Source: Streptomyces orinoci
GTDB lineage: Bacteria > Actinomycetota > Actinomycetes > Streptomycetales > Streptomycetaceae
Direction of reading: 5' to 3'
Assembly (NCBI RefSeq): GCF_003121295.1
Contig: NZ_PHNC01000031.1
Location: 126,439 to 190,438, forward strand
Length of the DNA: 64,000 nt
Numbering within the stretch: position 1 is the first letter of the stretch; every line of letters begins with the position of its first letter. Of the stretch, positions 1 to 9,575 are shown in pieces. Position numbers and translations under genes: made by a program. Under the pieces are notes generated by a model, which searched no databases, had not been told where the DNA came from, and saw nothing but the letters and a program-made list of their open reading frames with translations.

Positions 1-597
1 CGTCCGCTTCCGCCTTGGGCTGGGCGCCCGGCTGCGGCTCGGCGACCGCCACCCGGGCGGGGCGGATGGTCCGTTCGCCGATCCGGTACCCCGGCTGCAG
101 GATCTGCACGCAGGTGGTCTCGGTGACGTCCGGGGCGTAGCTGTGCATCAGGGCTTCATGGATCAGCGGGTCGAAGGGCTCGCCCTCCTTGCCGAACTGC
201 TGAAGGCCCATCTTGGCGACAACCGTCTCCAGGGACTCGGCGACGGACTTGAAGCCGCCGACCAGCTCCCCGTGGTCACGGGCGCGCCCGATGTCGTCGA
301 GCGTGGGGAGCAGCTCGGACAGGAGGTTCGCCACCGCGACCTCCTTGACCTGCACCCGGTCGCGCTCGACCCGGCGACGGTAGTTCTGGTACTCGGCCTG
401 GAGCCGCTGGAGGTCCGCGGTGCGCTCATTGAGCGCGGCCTGGGCCTGGTCCAGCTGTGCCTGGAGGCCAACCTCTACCAGCTCTTCCCCGGCCGGGGCC
501 GGACCCGCCTTGTCGGCGGGACCGGCACCCTGCTCCTCGGGGGTCTCGGCGTTGGAGGGGCCTTCAGGCTTCTCTTCAAAGCCCGGGGTCTCCTCCG

Positions 598-601
<4 letters not shown>
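1..601 (-). CDS. grpE: GrpE nucleotide exchange factor (3' end outside window)
   Basis: GrpE is the cytoplasmic ADP-ATP exchange factor that restarts the DnaK chaperone cycle. The minus strand reads from a GTG at 601 through an acidic Pro/Ala-rich N-terminus, then a heptad-like helix rich in Gln, Leu and Ala (LQAQLDQAQAALNERTADLQ). The family block with QNYRRR and the region around LLPTLDDIGRA follow, and then the beta-domain with YAPDVTETT and GYRIGERTIRPARV. About 200 codons are present and the stop lies beyond base 1. The GTG start overlaps the dnaK stop as GTGA (598-601), so translation is coupled to dnaK. It belongs to the dnaK operon, which in Streptomyces continues into dnaJ and hspR. 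Confidence 0.95.
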
Positions 602-2460
<1,859 letters not shown>

Positions 2461-2476
2461 TTTTATTCCTCCATGA

Positions 2477-2497
2477 CTTGAGTGGAACAGGCTCAAG
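2477..2497 (-). promoter_or_regulatory. HAIR operator 1 (HspR binding site)
   Basis: CTTGAGT, seven bases, then GCTCAAG matches the HspR-associated inverted repeat CTTGAGT-N7-ACTCAAG with one mismatch. It lies 17-37 bases upstream of the dnaK ATG, where repressor binding would block transcription of the operon. Confidence 0.85.
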
Positions 2498-2528
2498 GGT
2501 GCAGGACGAACGGCCGCATGTCAACGGA

Positions 2529-2549
2529 GCTGAGTCCAGGCGACTCAAC
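2529..2549 (-). promoter_or_regulatory. HAIR-like operator 2 (degenerate)
   Basis: GCTGAGT-N7-ACTCAAC is a second, poorer copy of the HspR inverted repeat (two mismatches in the left arm and one in the right). It lies 52 bases upstream of the first. Several HAIR copies in front of dnaK are known in Streptomyces, so the pair supports HspR control. Confidence 0.6.
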
Positions 2550-2730
2550 TTTTATACGAGGCTTACGATCAGCCGCCGTCGCCCGCGCGGCCAAGGGTCG
2601 CCTGCGCGATGCAGATCACCGGCAGGGCGGGTTCAGGGGTGCGGGAATCCTGGGTACTCTCGGCAAAGGCCGGATAAGTTACTGCCTAGTAATCCGGAGT
2701 CCGCTCTCGCAGGTTCGAGGAGCCCGTCCC

Positions 2731-5001
2731 ATGCAACTCGCCGCGATCATCGTGGTGCTGGTCCTCAGCGTTGTCGGCGTTGCGCTGCTCGGCCGCGCCA
2801 TCGCGCAGTTCGTCCGCTTCTTCCGGCTGGGGGCCCCGCTTCCGGCCGGTGCCCGCACCGATGAACCAGCCCAACGCACCCTCACCGTGGCCAAGGAGTT
2901 CGTCGGCCACACCCGGATGAACAAGTGGGGCGTCATCGGCATCGCCCACTGGTTCGTCGCCGTCGGCTTCCTCACGCTCGGGCTGACCATCGTCAACGCC
3001 TACGGCCAGCTGTTCAAGGCCGACTGGACGCTGCCGGTCATCGGCGACTGGCTGCCGTACGAGCTCTATATCGAGTTCATCGGCTCCACCACCACCCTGG
3101 GCATCCTGGCGCTCATGGTGATCCGCCTGATGAACCTGCCGTCCAGGGCCGGCCGCAAGTCCCGCTTCGCGGGCTCGACCGCCTGGCAGGCGTACTTCGT
3201 CGAGTACGTCATCCTGGTGATCGGACTGGCCATCATGGTCCTGCGCGGGCTGGAGGGCGCGCTGCACGGCGCCGGCCACTACGAGGCCGCGTACTTCGTC
3301 TCGTACCCGCTGGTCGCCGCCTTCAAGGGGCTCAGCGTGGGCACGCTCCAGAACCTGGTCTACCTGACCGCGATGATCAAGCTGGGCGTGACCATGATCT
3401 GGATGATCACGGTCGGCCTGAACACCGATATGAGCGTGGCCTGGCACCGCTTCCTGGCCTTCCCCAACATCTGGTTCAAGCGGGAGGCCGACGGGGACGT
3501 GGCCCTGGGCGCCCTCCAGCCGATGGTCAGCGACGGCAAGCCGATCAACTTCGAGGACCCGGGCGAGGATGACCAGTTCGGCGTCTCCCAGATCGAGCAC
3601 TTCTCCTGGAAGGGCCTGCTGGACTTCTCCACCTGCACCGAGTGCGGCCGCTGCCAGTCGCAGTGCCCCGCCTGGAACACCGGCAAGCCGCTCTCCCCGA
3701 AGATGCTGATCATGGCGCTGCGCGACCACTCGCACGCCAAGGCCCCGTATCTGCTGGCCGGCGGCGGCAAGACCGCCGAGGGCGAGGAGAAGGCGACCGA
3801 GGAGCAGCTGAAGGACGTCCCCGCCGCCGCCCTGGCCGAGGCGGAGCGCCCGCTGATCGGCACCCTGGAGGAGAACGGCGTCATCGACCCGGACGTCCTG
3901 TGGTCCTGCACCACCTGCGGCGCCTGTGTCGAGCAGTGCCCGGTGGACATCGAGCACGTCGATCACATCGTGGACATGCGCCGCTACCAGGTGATGATCG
4001 AGAGCGCCTTCCCCAGCGAGGCCGGGACGATGCTCAAGAACCTGGAGAAGAAGGGCAACCCCTGGGGCCTGGCCAAGAAGCAGCGCCTGCAGTGGACCAA
4101 GGAGGTGGACTTCGAGGTCCCGGTCGTCGGCAAGGACATCGAGGACCTCACCGAGGTGGACTACCTCTACTGGGTCGGCTGCGCCGGCGCCCTGGAGGAC
4201 CGCGCCAAGAAGACCACCAAGGCCTTCGCCGAGCTGCTGCACATGGCGGGCGTGAAGTTCGCCATCATGGGCGGCGAGGAGAACTGCACCGGTGACTCCG
4301 CCCGCCGCCTGGGCAACGAGTTCCTCTTCCAGCAGCTCGGCCAGCAGAACGTCGAGATGCTCAATATGGCCTTCGGCGAGGACGCGGAGGAGGGCGTGAC
4401 GGTCGCCAAGTCCAAGAAGAAGATCGTCGCCACCTGCCCGCACTGCTTCAACACCATCGCCAATGAGTACCCCCAGCTCGGCGGCGAGTACGAGGTCATC
4501 CACCACACCCAGCTGCTCCAGCACCTCATCGACGAGGGCAAGCTGATCCCCGTCACCCCGGTCGAGGGTCTGATCACCTACCACGACCCCTGCTACCTGG
4601 GCCGCCACAACAAGGTCTACACACCGCCGCGCGAGATCATCGCCAAGGTGCCGGGCCTGCGGAACGAGGAGATGCACCGCCACAAGGAGCGCGGCTTCTG
4701 CTGCGGCGCCGGCGGCGCCCGGATGTGGATGGAGGAGCGGATCGGCAAGCGCATCAACAACGAGCGCGTGGACGAGGCCCTCGCCCTCAACCCCGACATC
4801 GTCTCCACCGCCTGCCCGTTCTGTCTGGTGATGCTCACCGACTCGGTCAACGGCAAGAAGAACGACGGCACCGCCAAGGAGTCCATCCAGGTCGTGGACG
4901 TCGCCCAGCTGCTGCTGGAGTCGGTCAAGACCCCGGTGGAGCCGGAGGGCGACGGGGAGGCGGCGGACGCCCCGGAGCCGGATCCGGAGCCGGTGAAGTA
5001 A
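2731..5001 (+). CDS. Membrane (Fe-S)-binding oxidoreductase, EtfD/HdrD-like
   Basis: This 756-aa protein combines an N-terminal membrane module with a soluble redox module. About six hydrophobic segments fill residues 1-240. Two ferredoxin-type clusters follow, with Cys 302/305/308/312 (CTECGRCQSQCP) and Cys 393/396/399/403 (CTTCGACVEQCP). Two CCG (DUF224) domains come next, with TCPHCFNT and the FCCGAGGARMW / CPFCLVML pair. The arrangement matches mycobacterial EtfD (Rv0338c), which passes electrons from the electron-transfer flavoprotein of fatty-acid oxidation to the menaquinone pool; that role is inferred here. ATG 2731 was chosen over an upstream in-frame start at 2482 because MQLAAIIVV begins the first membrane helix. 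It is divergent from dnaK. Confidence 0.85.
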   Translation: MQLAAIIVVLVLSVVGVALLGRAIAQFVRFFRLGAPLPAGARTDEPAQRTLTVAKEFVGHTRMNKWGVIGIAHWFVAVGFLTLGLTIVNAYGQLFKADWTLPVIGDWLPYELYIEFIGSTTTLGILALMVIRLMNLPSRAGRKSRFAGSTAWQAYFVEYVILVIGLAIMVLRGLEGALHGAGHYEAAYFVSYPLVAAFKGLSVGTLQNLVYLTAMIKLGVTMIWMITVGLNTDMSVAWHRFLAFPNIWFKREADGDVALGALQPMVSDGKPINFEDPGEDDQFGVSQIEHFSWKGLLDFSTCTECGRCQSQCPAWNTGKPLSPKMLIMALRDHSHAKAPYLLAGGGKTAEGEEKATEEQLKDVPAAALAEAERPLIGTLEENGVIDPDVLWSCTTCGACVEQCPVDIEHVDHIVDMRRYQVMIESAFPSEAGTMLKNLEKKGNPWGLAKKQRLQWTKEVDFEVPVVGKDIEDLTEVDYLYWVGCAGALEDRAKKTTKAFAELLHMAGVKFAIMGGEENCTGDSARRLGNEFLFQQLGQQNVEMLNMAFGEDAEEGVTVAKSKKKIVATCPHCFNTIANEYPQLGGEYEVIHHTQLLQHLIDEGKLIPVTPVEGLITYHDPCYLGRHNKVYTPPREIIAKVPGLRNEEMHRHKERGFCCGAGGARMWMEERIGKRINNERVDEALALNPDIVSTACPFCLVMLTDSVNGKKNDGTAKESIQVVDVAQLLLESVKTPVEPEGDGEAADAPEPDPEPVK

Positions 5002-5015
5002 GTCCGGACGCCCAC

Positions 5016-5052
5016 ACGGCCGGTGCCCGCGCTTGTCCGCGGCACCGGCCGT
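5016..5052 (+). terminator. Hairpin after the Fe-S oxidoreductase
   Basis: A perfect 12-bp stem (5016-5027 with 5041-5052) and a 13-base loop begin 15 bases after the stop codon. There is no strong T-tract, which is usual in Streptomyces. Confidence 0.6.
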
Positions 5053-5170
5053 TGTCGTCGCCCTAAACCCCGACCTTTCCCCTAGGGGATGTCACAGCTC
5101 CGCAGCAAAGGGCGCCCTGGACACCCCGGCCCGGCACCGCCCTCACGCGGGAGCGGGTACGTTCGAAGGC

Positions 5171-6106
5171 GTGGCTGGATTCAGGATGGGACGCGGAGGG
5201 GACTCGAACGAGCCCGGCCCCGCGCGGCAAGGACAACACCCCGGGCAGGCCGCCCCCTATGGCGACGGCCGGCAGTGGCAGCGGCCGGGCGGGCAGGACG
5301 AGCCGGAGTACTTCGGCGGCGGTCAGCAACCGCAGTACGGGCAGTACGCCGCGCCGTACAGCCCCCCGTACAACCCCCCGTACAACCCGCCGTACGACCC
5401 CTACGCCGCCCGCCCCGGCGACCACCCCGGCCAGACCCAGCAGTTCGCCATGGGCGAGGCCCCGGACGCCTACGGTCCCCCCGGCGCGGACGACCCCTAT
5501 GGCGCCCCCAGCACCTACGGCGGCGGCCCCGGCCAGGCGCCCGCCCCCGCCGGGCCGCCGCCCGGCCCCCGGCTGCACTGGAAGGAGCTGCTGAGCGGCA
5601 TTGTGCTGCGCCCCTCCGCCACCTTCTGGCGGATGCGGGACCACGCCATGTGGGGCCCGGCGCTGATCGTCACCTTTGTCTACGGCCTGCTGGCCGTCTT
5701 CGGCTTCGACAAGGCGCGCAAGGACGTCCTCAACGCCACCCTGAGCTCGGCCGTTCCCCTGGTGCTGACCGCCGGGGCGATCGTCCTGATCTCCGGGCTG
5801 ATCCTGGGCGCCGTCACTCACACCCTGGCCCGGCAGCTGGGCGGCGACGGCCTCTGGCAGCCCACGGTCGGCCTGTCGATGCTGATCATGTCCCTCACGG
5901 ACGCGCCCCGGCTGGTCGTCGCAATGTTCCTGGGCGGCGACAGTCCCTTTGTCCAGCTGCTGGGCTGGGCGACCTGGGTGCTGGCGGGCGTGCTGTTCAC
6001 CTCGATGGTCAGCAAGTCCCATGACATCCCCTGGCCCAAGGCGCTGGGCGCCTCGGCGATCCAGCTGATCGCCCTGCTGTCGATCATCAAACTGGGCACG
6101 CTATGA
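5171..6106 (+). CDS. Yip1-domain membrane protein with a Pro/Tyr-rich N-terminus
   Basis: The predicted protein has 311 residues. Roughly residues 1-135 are low-complexity Gly/Pro/Gln/Tyr sequence, including a tandem NPPY-type repeat near 5366-5402. A short amphipathic stretch (LHWKELLSGIVLRP) and about five hydrophobic helices follow, the layout of the Yip1/YIPF-like family of actinobacterial membrane proteins. The function is unknown. GTG 5171 gives the usual VAGFRMGRG start; an ATG at 5186 in the same frame is the alternative, and neither has a strong ribosome site. A strong bidirectional hairpin separates it from the convergent phosphoribosyltransferase. Confidence 0.8.
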   Translation: MAGFRMGRGGDSNEPGPARQGQHPGQAAPYGDGRQWQRPGGQDEPEYFGGGQQPQYGQYAAPYSPPYNPPYNPPYDPYAARPGDHPGQTQQFAMGEAPDAYGPPGADDPYGAPSTYGGGPGQAPAPAGPPPGPRLHWKELLSGIVLRPSATFWRMRDHAMWGPALIVTFVYGLLAVFGFDKARKDVLNATLSSAVPLVLTAGAIVLISGLILGAVTHTLARQLGGDGLWQPTVGLSMLIMSLTDAPRLVVAMFLGGDSPFVQLLGWATWVLAGVLFTSMVSKSHDIPWPKALGASAIQLIALLSIIKLGTL

Positions 6107-6108
6107 CG

Positions 6109-6146
6109 ACAAGGCCCTGGCCGCACAAGCGCGGCCAGGGCCTTGT
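6109..6146. terminator. Bidirectional terminator hairpin
   Basis: A perfect 16-bp stem (6109-6124 with 6131-6146) with a 6-base loop sits between the convergent Yip1 and phosphoribosyltransferase genes. Confidence 0.85.
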
Positions 6147-6163
6147 TCACATTCCGCCGACCG

Positions 6164-6661
6164 TCAGGCGTCGAGGACCTGGCCCTCGCGCCGCACCACC
6201 GGCGGCTCCACGCTCCACGGGAAGTTGATCCAGTCCTCGGTGCGCTTCCAGACGTACTCGCACTTCACCAGGGAGTGCGACTTCTCGTAGATCACCGCGC
6301 TGCGGACCTCGGCCACATGCTCCAGGCAGAAGTCGTGCACCAGCTTCAGCGTCTTGCCGGTGTCCGCCACATCATCGGCGATCAGCACCTTCTTGTTGGA
6401 GAAGTCGATCGCATTGGGCACCGGGGCCAGCATCACCGGCATCTCCAGGGTCTTGCCGACCCCGGAGTAGAACTCCACATTCACCAGGTGGATGTTCTTG
6501 CAGTCCAGCGCGTAGGCCAGGCCGCCCGCGACAAAGACGCCGCCGCGGGCGATGGACAGGACGATGTCCGGCTCATAGCCGTCGTCCGCGATGGTCTGGG
6601 CCAGCTCTCGGATCGCCTGCCCGAAGAGCGGATACGTCAGGTTCTCGCGCTTGTCACTCAC
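6164..6661 (-). CDS. Phosphoribosyltransferase (purine salvage type)
   Basis: A 165-aa type I phosphoribosyltransferase. The PRPP-binding loop VLIADDVADTGKT is clear near residues 85-97, and a SIARGG motif lies near residue 35. The product is probably a purine base phosphoribosyltransferase that makes nucleotides from PRPP and a base, but the exact base cannot be read from the sequence. GTG 6661 gives a normal N-terminus (VSDKRENLTYPLFG); the open frame runs further upstream without family-like sequence. It lies 34 bases after dcd on the same strand, so the two nucleotide-metabolism genes probably form an operon. Confidence 0.88.
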   Translation of the reverse strand: MSDKRENLTYPLFGQAIRELAQTIADDGYEPDIVLSIARGGVFVAGGLAYALDCKNIHLVNVEFYSGVGKTLEMPVMLAPVPNAIDFSNKKVLIADDVADTGKTLKLVHDFCLEHVAEVRSAVIYEKSHSLVKCEYVWKRTEDWINFPWSVEPPVVRREGQVLDA

Positions 6662-6695
6662 TGTTGCTTCTTGCCCTGTCCTGCTCTGAGTCTGC

Positions 6696-7271
6696 TCAGA
6701 CCTGAGTGCGGTGGAAGTTCTGGAAGGACCGCGAGGGCGTCGGCCCACGCTGTCCCTGGTAACGGGAGCCGTGCTTGACGGACCCGTAGGGGTGCTCGAC
6801 CGGGGAGGTCAGCCGGAACATGCACAGCTGCCCGATCTTCATGCCCGGCCAGAGCTTGATCGGAAGCGTGGCCATATTGGACAGCTCCAGGGTGACATGA
6901 CCGGAGAAGCCCGGGTCGATAAAGCCGGCCGTGGAGTGCGTCAGCAGCCCCAGCCGGCCGAGGCTGGACTTGCCCTCCAGCCGCGAAGCGACGTCATCGG
7001 GAAGCGTGATGACCTCGTAGGTGGAGGCGAGAACGAACTCCCCGGGGTGGAGGATGAACGCCTCGTCGCCGTCCGGCACCACCTCACGCGTGAGGTCCGC
7101 CTGCTCGACCGCGGGGTCGATGTGCGGGTACCGGTGGTTCTCGAACACCCGGAAGTAGCGGTCCAGCCGCACATCGATGCTCGACGGCTGCACCATCGAC
7201 TCGTCGTACGGGTCGATACGCACCCGACCGGCGTCGATTTCTTTCCGGATGTCCTTGTCTGAGAGAAGCAC
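6696..7271 (-). CDS. dcd: dCTP deaminase
   Basis: A 191-aa protein, the normal length for Dcd, which deaminates dCTP to dUTP in pyrimidine deoxynucleotide synthesis. It shows the trimer/active-site signature EGKSSLGRLGLL and AGFIDPGFSGHVTLEL, with the C-terminal closing segment YGSVKHGSRYQGQRGPTPSR. GTG 7271 gives VLLSDKDIR, the standard N-terminus. No strong Shine-Dalgarno sequence is visible. It is followed by the phosphoribosyltransferase. Confidence 0.97.
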   Translation of the reverse strand: MLLSDKDIRKEIDAGRVRIDPYDESMVQPSSIDVRLDRYFRVFENHRYPHIDPAVEQADLTREVVPDGDEAFILHPGEFVLASTYEVITLPDDVASRLEGKSSLGRLGLLTHSTAGFIDPGFSGHVTLELSNMATLPIKLWPGMKIGQLCMFRLTSPVEHPYGSVKHGSRYQGQRGPTPSRSFQNFHRTQV

Positions 7272-7301
7272 GGATCGAAGGATACGCGGAGACGACGAAA
7301 T

Positions 7302-7335
7302 GCGCGGGCCCGGTCCGGGGGGACCGGGCCCGCGC
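7302..7335 (-). terminator. Hairpin between zinc-ribbon gene and dcd
   Basis: A perfect 15-bp GC stem (7302-7316 with 7321-7335) and a GGGG tetraloop sit 20 bases after the stop of the small upstream gene, separating it from dcd. Confidence 0.8.
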
Positions 7336-7355
7336 AGCACACCCGCGGTTTATGA

Positions 7356-7520
7356 TCAACGCTTCGCCTGCGCCACCGGCACCGAGTGCCGCAGCCGCGC
7401 ACAGCGCGGGCAGCGCAGCAGCCGCCCGGGGCCAAGCCGGTCGGGGCCGAGATTCTGCATCGGGAACGAAACGGTGCTGAACACGTGCCCTTCGGCACAA
7501 CGAACGATGGTGCGCTCCAT
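7356..7520 (-). CDS. Small zinc-ribbon-like protein
   Basis: A 54-aa protein beginning MERTIVRCAEGHVFSTVSFP. It has a CAEGH motif at the N-terminus and a CPRC knuckle about 30 residues later, which together could bind one zinc. AAGGGAG lies 5-6 bases before the ATG at 7520. Small proteins of this form sit next to dcd/tRNA-Gly in other streptomycetes as I recall them, but the function is unknown. Confidence 0.75.
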   Translation of the reverse strand: MERTIVRCAEGHVFSTVSFPMQNLGPDRLGPGRLLRCPRCARLRHSVPVAQAKR

Positions 7521-7777
7521 CGAAGCTCCCTTTCCCCGAATGAACAACGACAAAAGCCACATTAGGGGATATAAGGGATCTCCTCGAACATGGCACTCCC
7601 AGCACCCCCGGGCCGCTTTCCGCGCCCACACGCTACGCCCCAACTCCCGCCGCCCGTACGCCCGTCCCCACCCCGTCCACACCACCCGCGCATACGGAAA
7701 GCCCCTCGGGGGACGGTGCACCGAGGGCTTGCATGAGGTAGAGTGTGCGACGATGCGACGCCCTGAGGGGCGGCCGC

Positions 7778-7851
7778 GCGGGCGTAGTTTAATGGTAGAA
7801 CATGAGCTTCCCAAGCTCAGAGCGCGAGTTCGATTCTCGTCGCCCGCTCCA
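7778..7851 (+). tRNA. tRNA-Gly (anticodon CCC), CCA encoded
   Basis: The acceptor arms GCGGGCG (7778-7784) and CGCCCGC (7841-7847) pair fully. The anticodon stem TGAGC/GCTCA encloses loop TTCCCAA, giving anticodon CCC. The T-arm contains GTTCGATTC, and CCA is encoded at 7849-7851. The last 42 bases are repeated at 10450-10491, so the gene is the integration site of an element. Confidence 0.97.
7808..7849 (+). repeat. attL-type direct repeat (tRNA-Gly 3' half)
   Basis: A 42-bp segment from the anticodon loop to the acceptor end, repeated at 10450-10491 with one mismatch (C at 7818, T at 10460). Duplication of a tRNA 3' end is the footprint of tyrosine-recombinase integration. Confidence 0.85.
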
Positions 7852-7856
7852 AGCAG

Positions 7857-7883
7857 AAGGCCCAGGTCAGCGACCTGGGCCTT
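7857..7883 (+). terminator. tRNA-Gly terminator hairpin
   Basis: A perfect 12-bp stem (7857-7868 with 7872-7883) and 3-base loop lie just after the tRNA. A related hairpin follows the duplicated tRNA end at 10500. Confidence 0.75.
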
Positions 7884-8009
7884 GCTCGTTGCTCGGACCA
7901 AGTGAGGCGTTCCGCACCAGATCCGCACCAGAAAAGCAGTGCCCAGTGGGCATCAGTGATCTTCTCGCAACCAACTCCGGCCCCCGGCCTCCTGCGGAAT
8001 AATCGACGT

Positions 8010-8357
8010 ATGGCACTCCCGCCCAGCGTCACCGAGCTTCGTCGCGCCAGGTTCGCCCGGCGACTTCCTGTTGAACTCTCGGAGCTCAAAGGCCCAGTGC
8101 ACGGCACCGTCAGGCTGCCGCTGCACATCGCCTGGTCCGGCCTGACCCAGTTCGACCTCGATCAGGCTCGGCTGCGCATGAGCTACTACCGAATCCTTCT
8201 CGCCGAAGGACAGCGCGAGGACCTGGTTCGCCATTTGAACCGAGAAGTGCTCATCAGCATGTGGCCGATCCTGCGCACACTCATCAGCCGAGACATCCGC
8301 GACGTCTGGGAGAGCGCCTTCGACGAGCTGGTACCTGGCAACCAGGCCGCCGCGTGA
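8010..8357 (+). CDS. Partner (putative antitoxin/regulator) of nucleotidyltransferase
   Basis: A 115-aa protein with no family I can name. It begins MALPPSVTELRRARFARRLP, is helical and rich in Arg/Leu, and ends VWESAFDELVPGNQAAA. Its stop overlaps the GTG of the following nucleotidyltransferase as GTGA, so the two are co-translated. By analogy with AbiE-like systems, where a small gene precedes the AbiEii nucleotidyltransferase toxin, it may be the antitoxin; this rests on gene order alone. The ATG at 8010 has only a weak GGAATAATCG-type site, and an in-frame upstream extension runs into the tRNA terminator. Confidence 0.6.
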   Translation: MALPPSVTELRRARFARRLPVELSELKGPVHGTVRLPLHIAWSGLTQFDLDQARLRMSYYRILLAEGQREDLVRHLNREVLISMWPILRTLISRDIRDVWESAFDELVPGNQAAA

Positions 8358-9028
8358 ATCTCACGGATCTACACCGCCGTCTGCTCGCGGACCTCCTCTC
8401 CGTCGGCGATGCCTACCCGCTGGTACTCACGGGTGGCTACGCGGTACAGGCTCACGGGCTGGTCGACCGGCTCAGCCAGGACCTCGATGTGGCCACAGAG
8501 AACCCCGATCCGATGGAGGAGATCGCCGCAACGGTGCACACCGGATTGACCGAACGAGGCTGGCACGTACGGGCCTTGGAGACGGATCCACTGTCCGCTC
8601 GGTTGATCGTGACCGATTCCACCACGGGCGACGAATGCGAGGTGGACATCCTCAAGGAGGCACTCTGGCGCCCACCCGTGCAAACAGAGCACGGTCTGGT
8701 GCTCTCCCTCGAAGACGTGGTCGGCACCAAGGTCCGCGCGTTGGCCGACCGAGGACTCGCCCGCGATCTGATCGACGTCCAGGCCACAGCAGACCGCTGG
8801 ACCCATACCGAGCTCGAAGAACTCGGCCGCCGTCACGCACGTGACACGTTCGACCTCTCCGACCTCCAGGCCCGGCTCGCCGGCGCAGACTGGATCGATG
8901 ACGCCGAGTTCGCCGCCTACGGTCTCAGCGAACAGGAGATCGCTGAACTACGACGATGGGCACAGCGCTGGGCTGACGAGATCACAAGGCGACTCCACAA
9001 ATTCGAAGAAGAAGACGAATCCCTTTAG
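8354..9028 (+). CDS. AbiEii/AbiGii-type nucleotidyltransferase (putative toxin)
   Basis: A 224-aa nucleotidyltransferase-fold protein. The catalytic pattern is intact: Gly27-Gly28 (LTGGYAVQAHGL), Asp43-x-Asp45 (SQDLDVAT) and a third Asp98 (CEVDIL). AbiEii-family members inhibit growth by nucleotidyl transfer to tRNA or other targets and act in phage defence or plasmid stability. The GTG start overlaps the upstream partner gene. A paralogue of exactly equal length lies at 36460-37134 and has lost all three acidic residues. The island location supports a defence or maintenance role. Confidence 0.78.
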   Translation: MNLTDLHRRLLADLLSVGDAYPLVLTGGYAVQAHGLVDRLSQDLDVATENPDPMEEIAATVHTGLTERGWHVRALETDPLSARLIVTDSTTGDECEVDILKEALWRPPVQTEHGLVLSLEDVVGTKVRALADRGLARDLIDVQATADRWTHTELEELGRRHARDTFDLSDLQARLAGADWIDDAEFAAYGLSEQEIAELRRWAQRWADEITRRLHKFEEEDESL

Positions 9029-9064
9029 GGAGCTCCGCCCCAGCCTGGCCCTGCAGGCCAAAAC

Positions 9065-9241
9065 CTACTTGCACCATGGCGGGTTCCATCCGTGTTGCGC
9101 ATCGACCTCTGCACGCTTTGTCGCCTTGGCAAATCGAGCAGCGACGACCGCTGCAATAATCGAAGCGATTCCGGGCACTCCTGCCACGGCCAAAGGGAGT
9201 TCCCACGATCCATCTCCCGCGCCCATCGCCAGATACAGCAC
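9065..9241 (-). CDS. Small membrane protein, 58 aa, unrecognised
   Basis: GTG 9241 is preceded by AGAGGGG at 4-base spacing and opens a 58-residue frame. A hydrophobic Ala/Val/Ile-rich stretch (LAVAGVPGIASIIAAVVAAR, about residues 17-36) is followed by a basic turn (FAKATKRAE) and a tail with WNPPWCK. It looks like a one- or two-helix inner-membrane protein. It lies downstream of the 60-aa membrane gene on the same strand and may be the last gene of that cassette. Confidence is limited by the small size. Confidence 0.45.
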   Translation of the reverse strand: MLYLAMGAGDGSWELPLAVAGVPGIASIIAAVVAARFAKATKRAEVDAQHGWNPPWCK

Positions 9242-9392
9242 CGCACCCCTCTGTGTAGTACCCGACCTCGCGTTTTATCTCTAGCCCATACAACCGACAA
9301 GCCTGACGGTACAGTTGGGATTCCTGGATCTCGTGCCAACCCAGGACCGATACTGCTGGTCCACAGGCTCCGTCTCGGGTGATCTCGTGACC

Positions 9393-9575
9393 TCAGTTGC
9401 GGGGCGTACCCTGTCGGCTGTGTACCCCGCCGCTTGCTCGTAGACTCCGCCGAACTTCATTCCATGCATGGATAACCTCTGCTGTCTTCGCCAAGACATC
9501 GCGGAGCTGTGATAGCAGCAGAGTCAGCGCTCCTGACAGACCAAGGATCAACAGGGCCAGGCTGTCCAAATTCAT
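9393..9575 (-). CDS. Small membrane protein, 60 aa, coupled to the 227-aa gene
   Basis: The ATG at 9575 overlaps the stop of the upstream 227-aa gene as ATGA. The protein starts MNLDSLALLILGLSGALTLL, a clear single transmembrane helix at the N-terminus. An amphipathic helix (QLRDVLAKTAEVIHAWNEV) and a short basic tail follow. Cytosolic protein plus coupled membrane peptide is a layout seen in effector/anchor defence pairs, but the function is unknown. Confidence 0.6.
   Translation of the reverse strand: MNLDSLALLILGLSGALTLLLSQLRDVLAKTAEVIHAWNEVRRSLRASGGVHSRQGTPRN

Noticed and set aside
2686..4683. 665-aa frame opposite the Fe-S oxidoreductase
   Set aside because: The sense strand has clear cysteine-cluster motifs, so this is a high-GC shadow.
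8982..9339. ORFs of 103 and 104 aa on the minus strand
   Set aside because: They overlap the nucleotidyltransferase gene or lack membrane or domain features. A third frame here has the better ribosome site and a membrane helix, and was kept instead.
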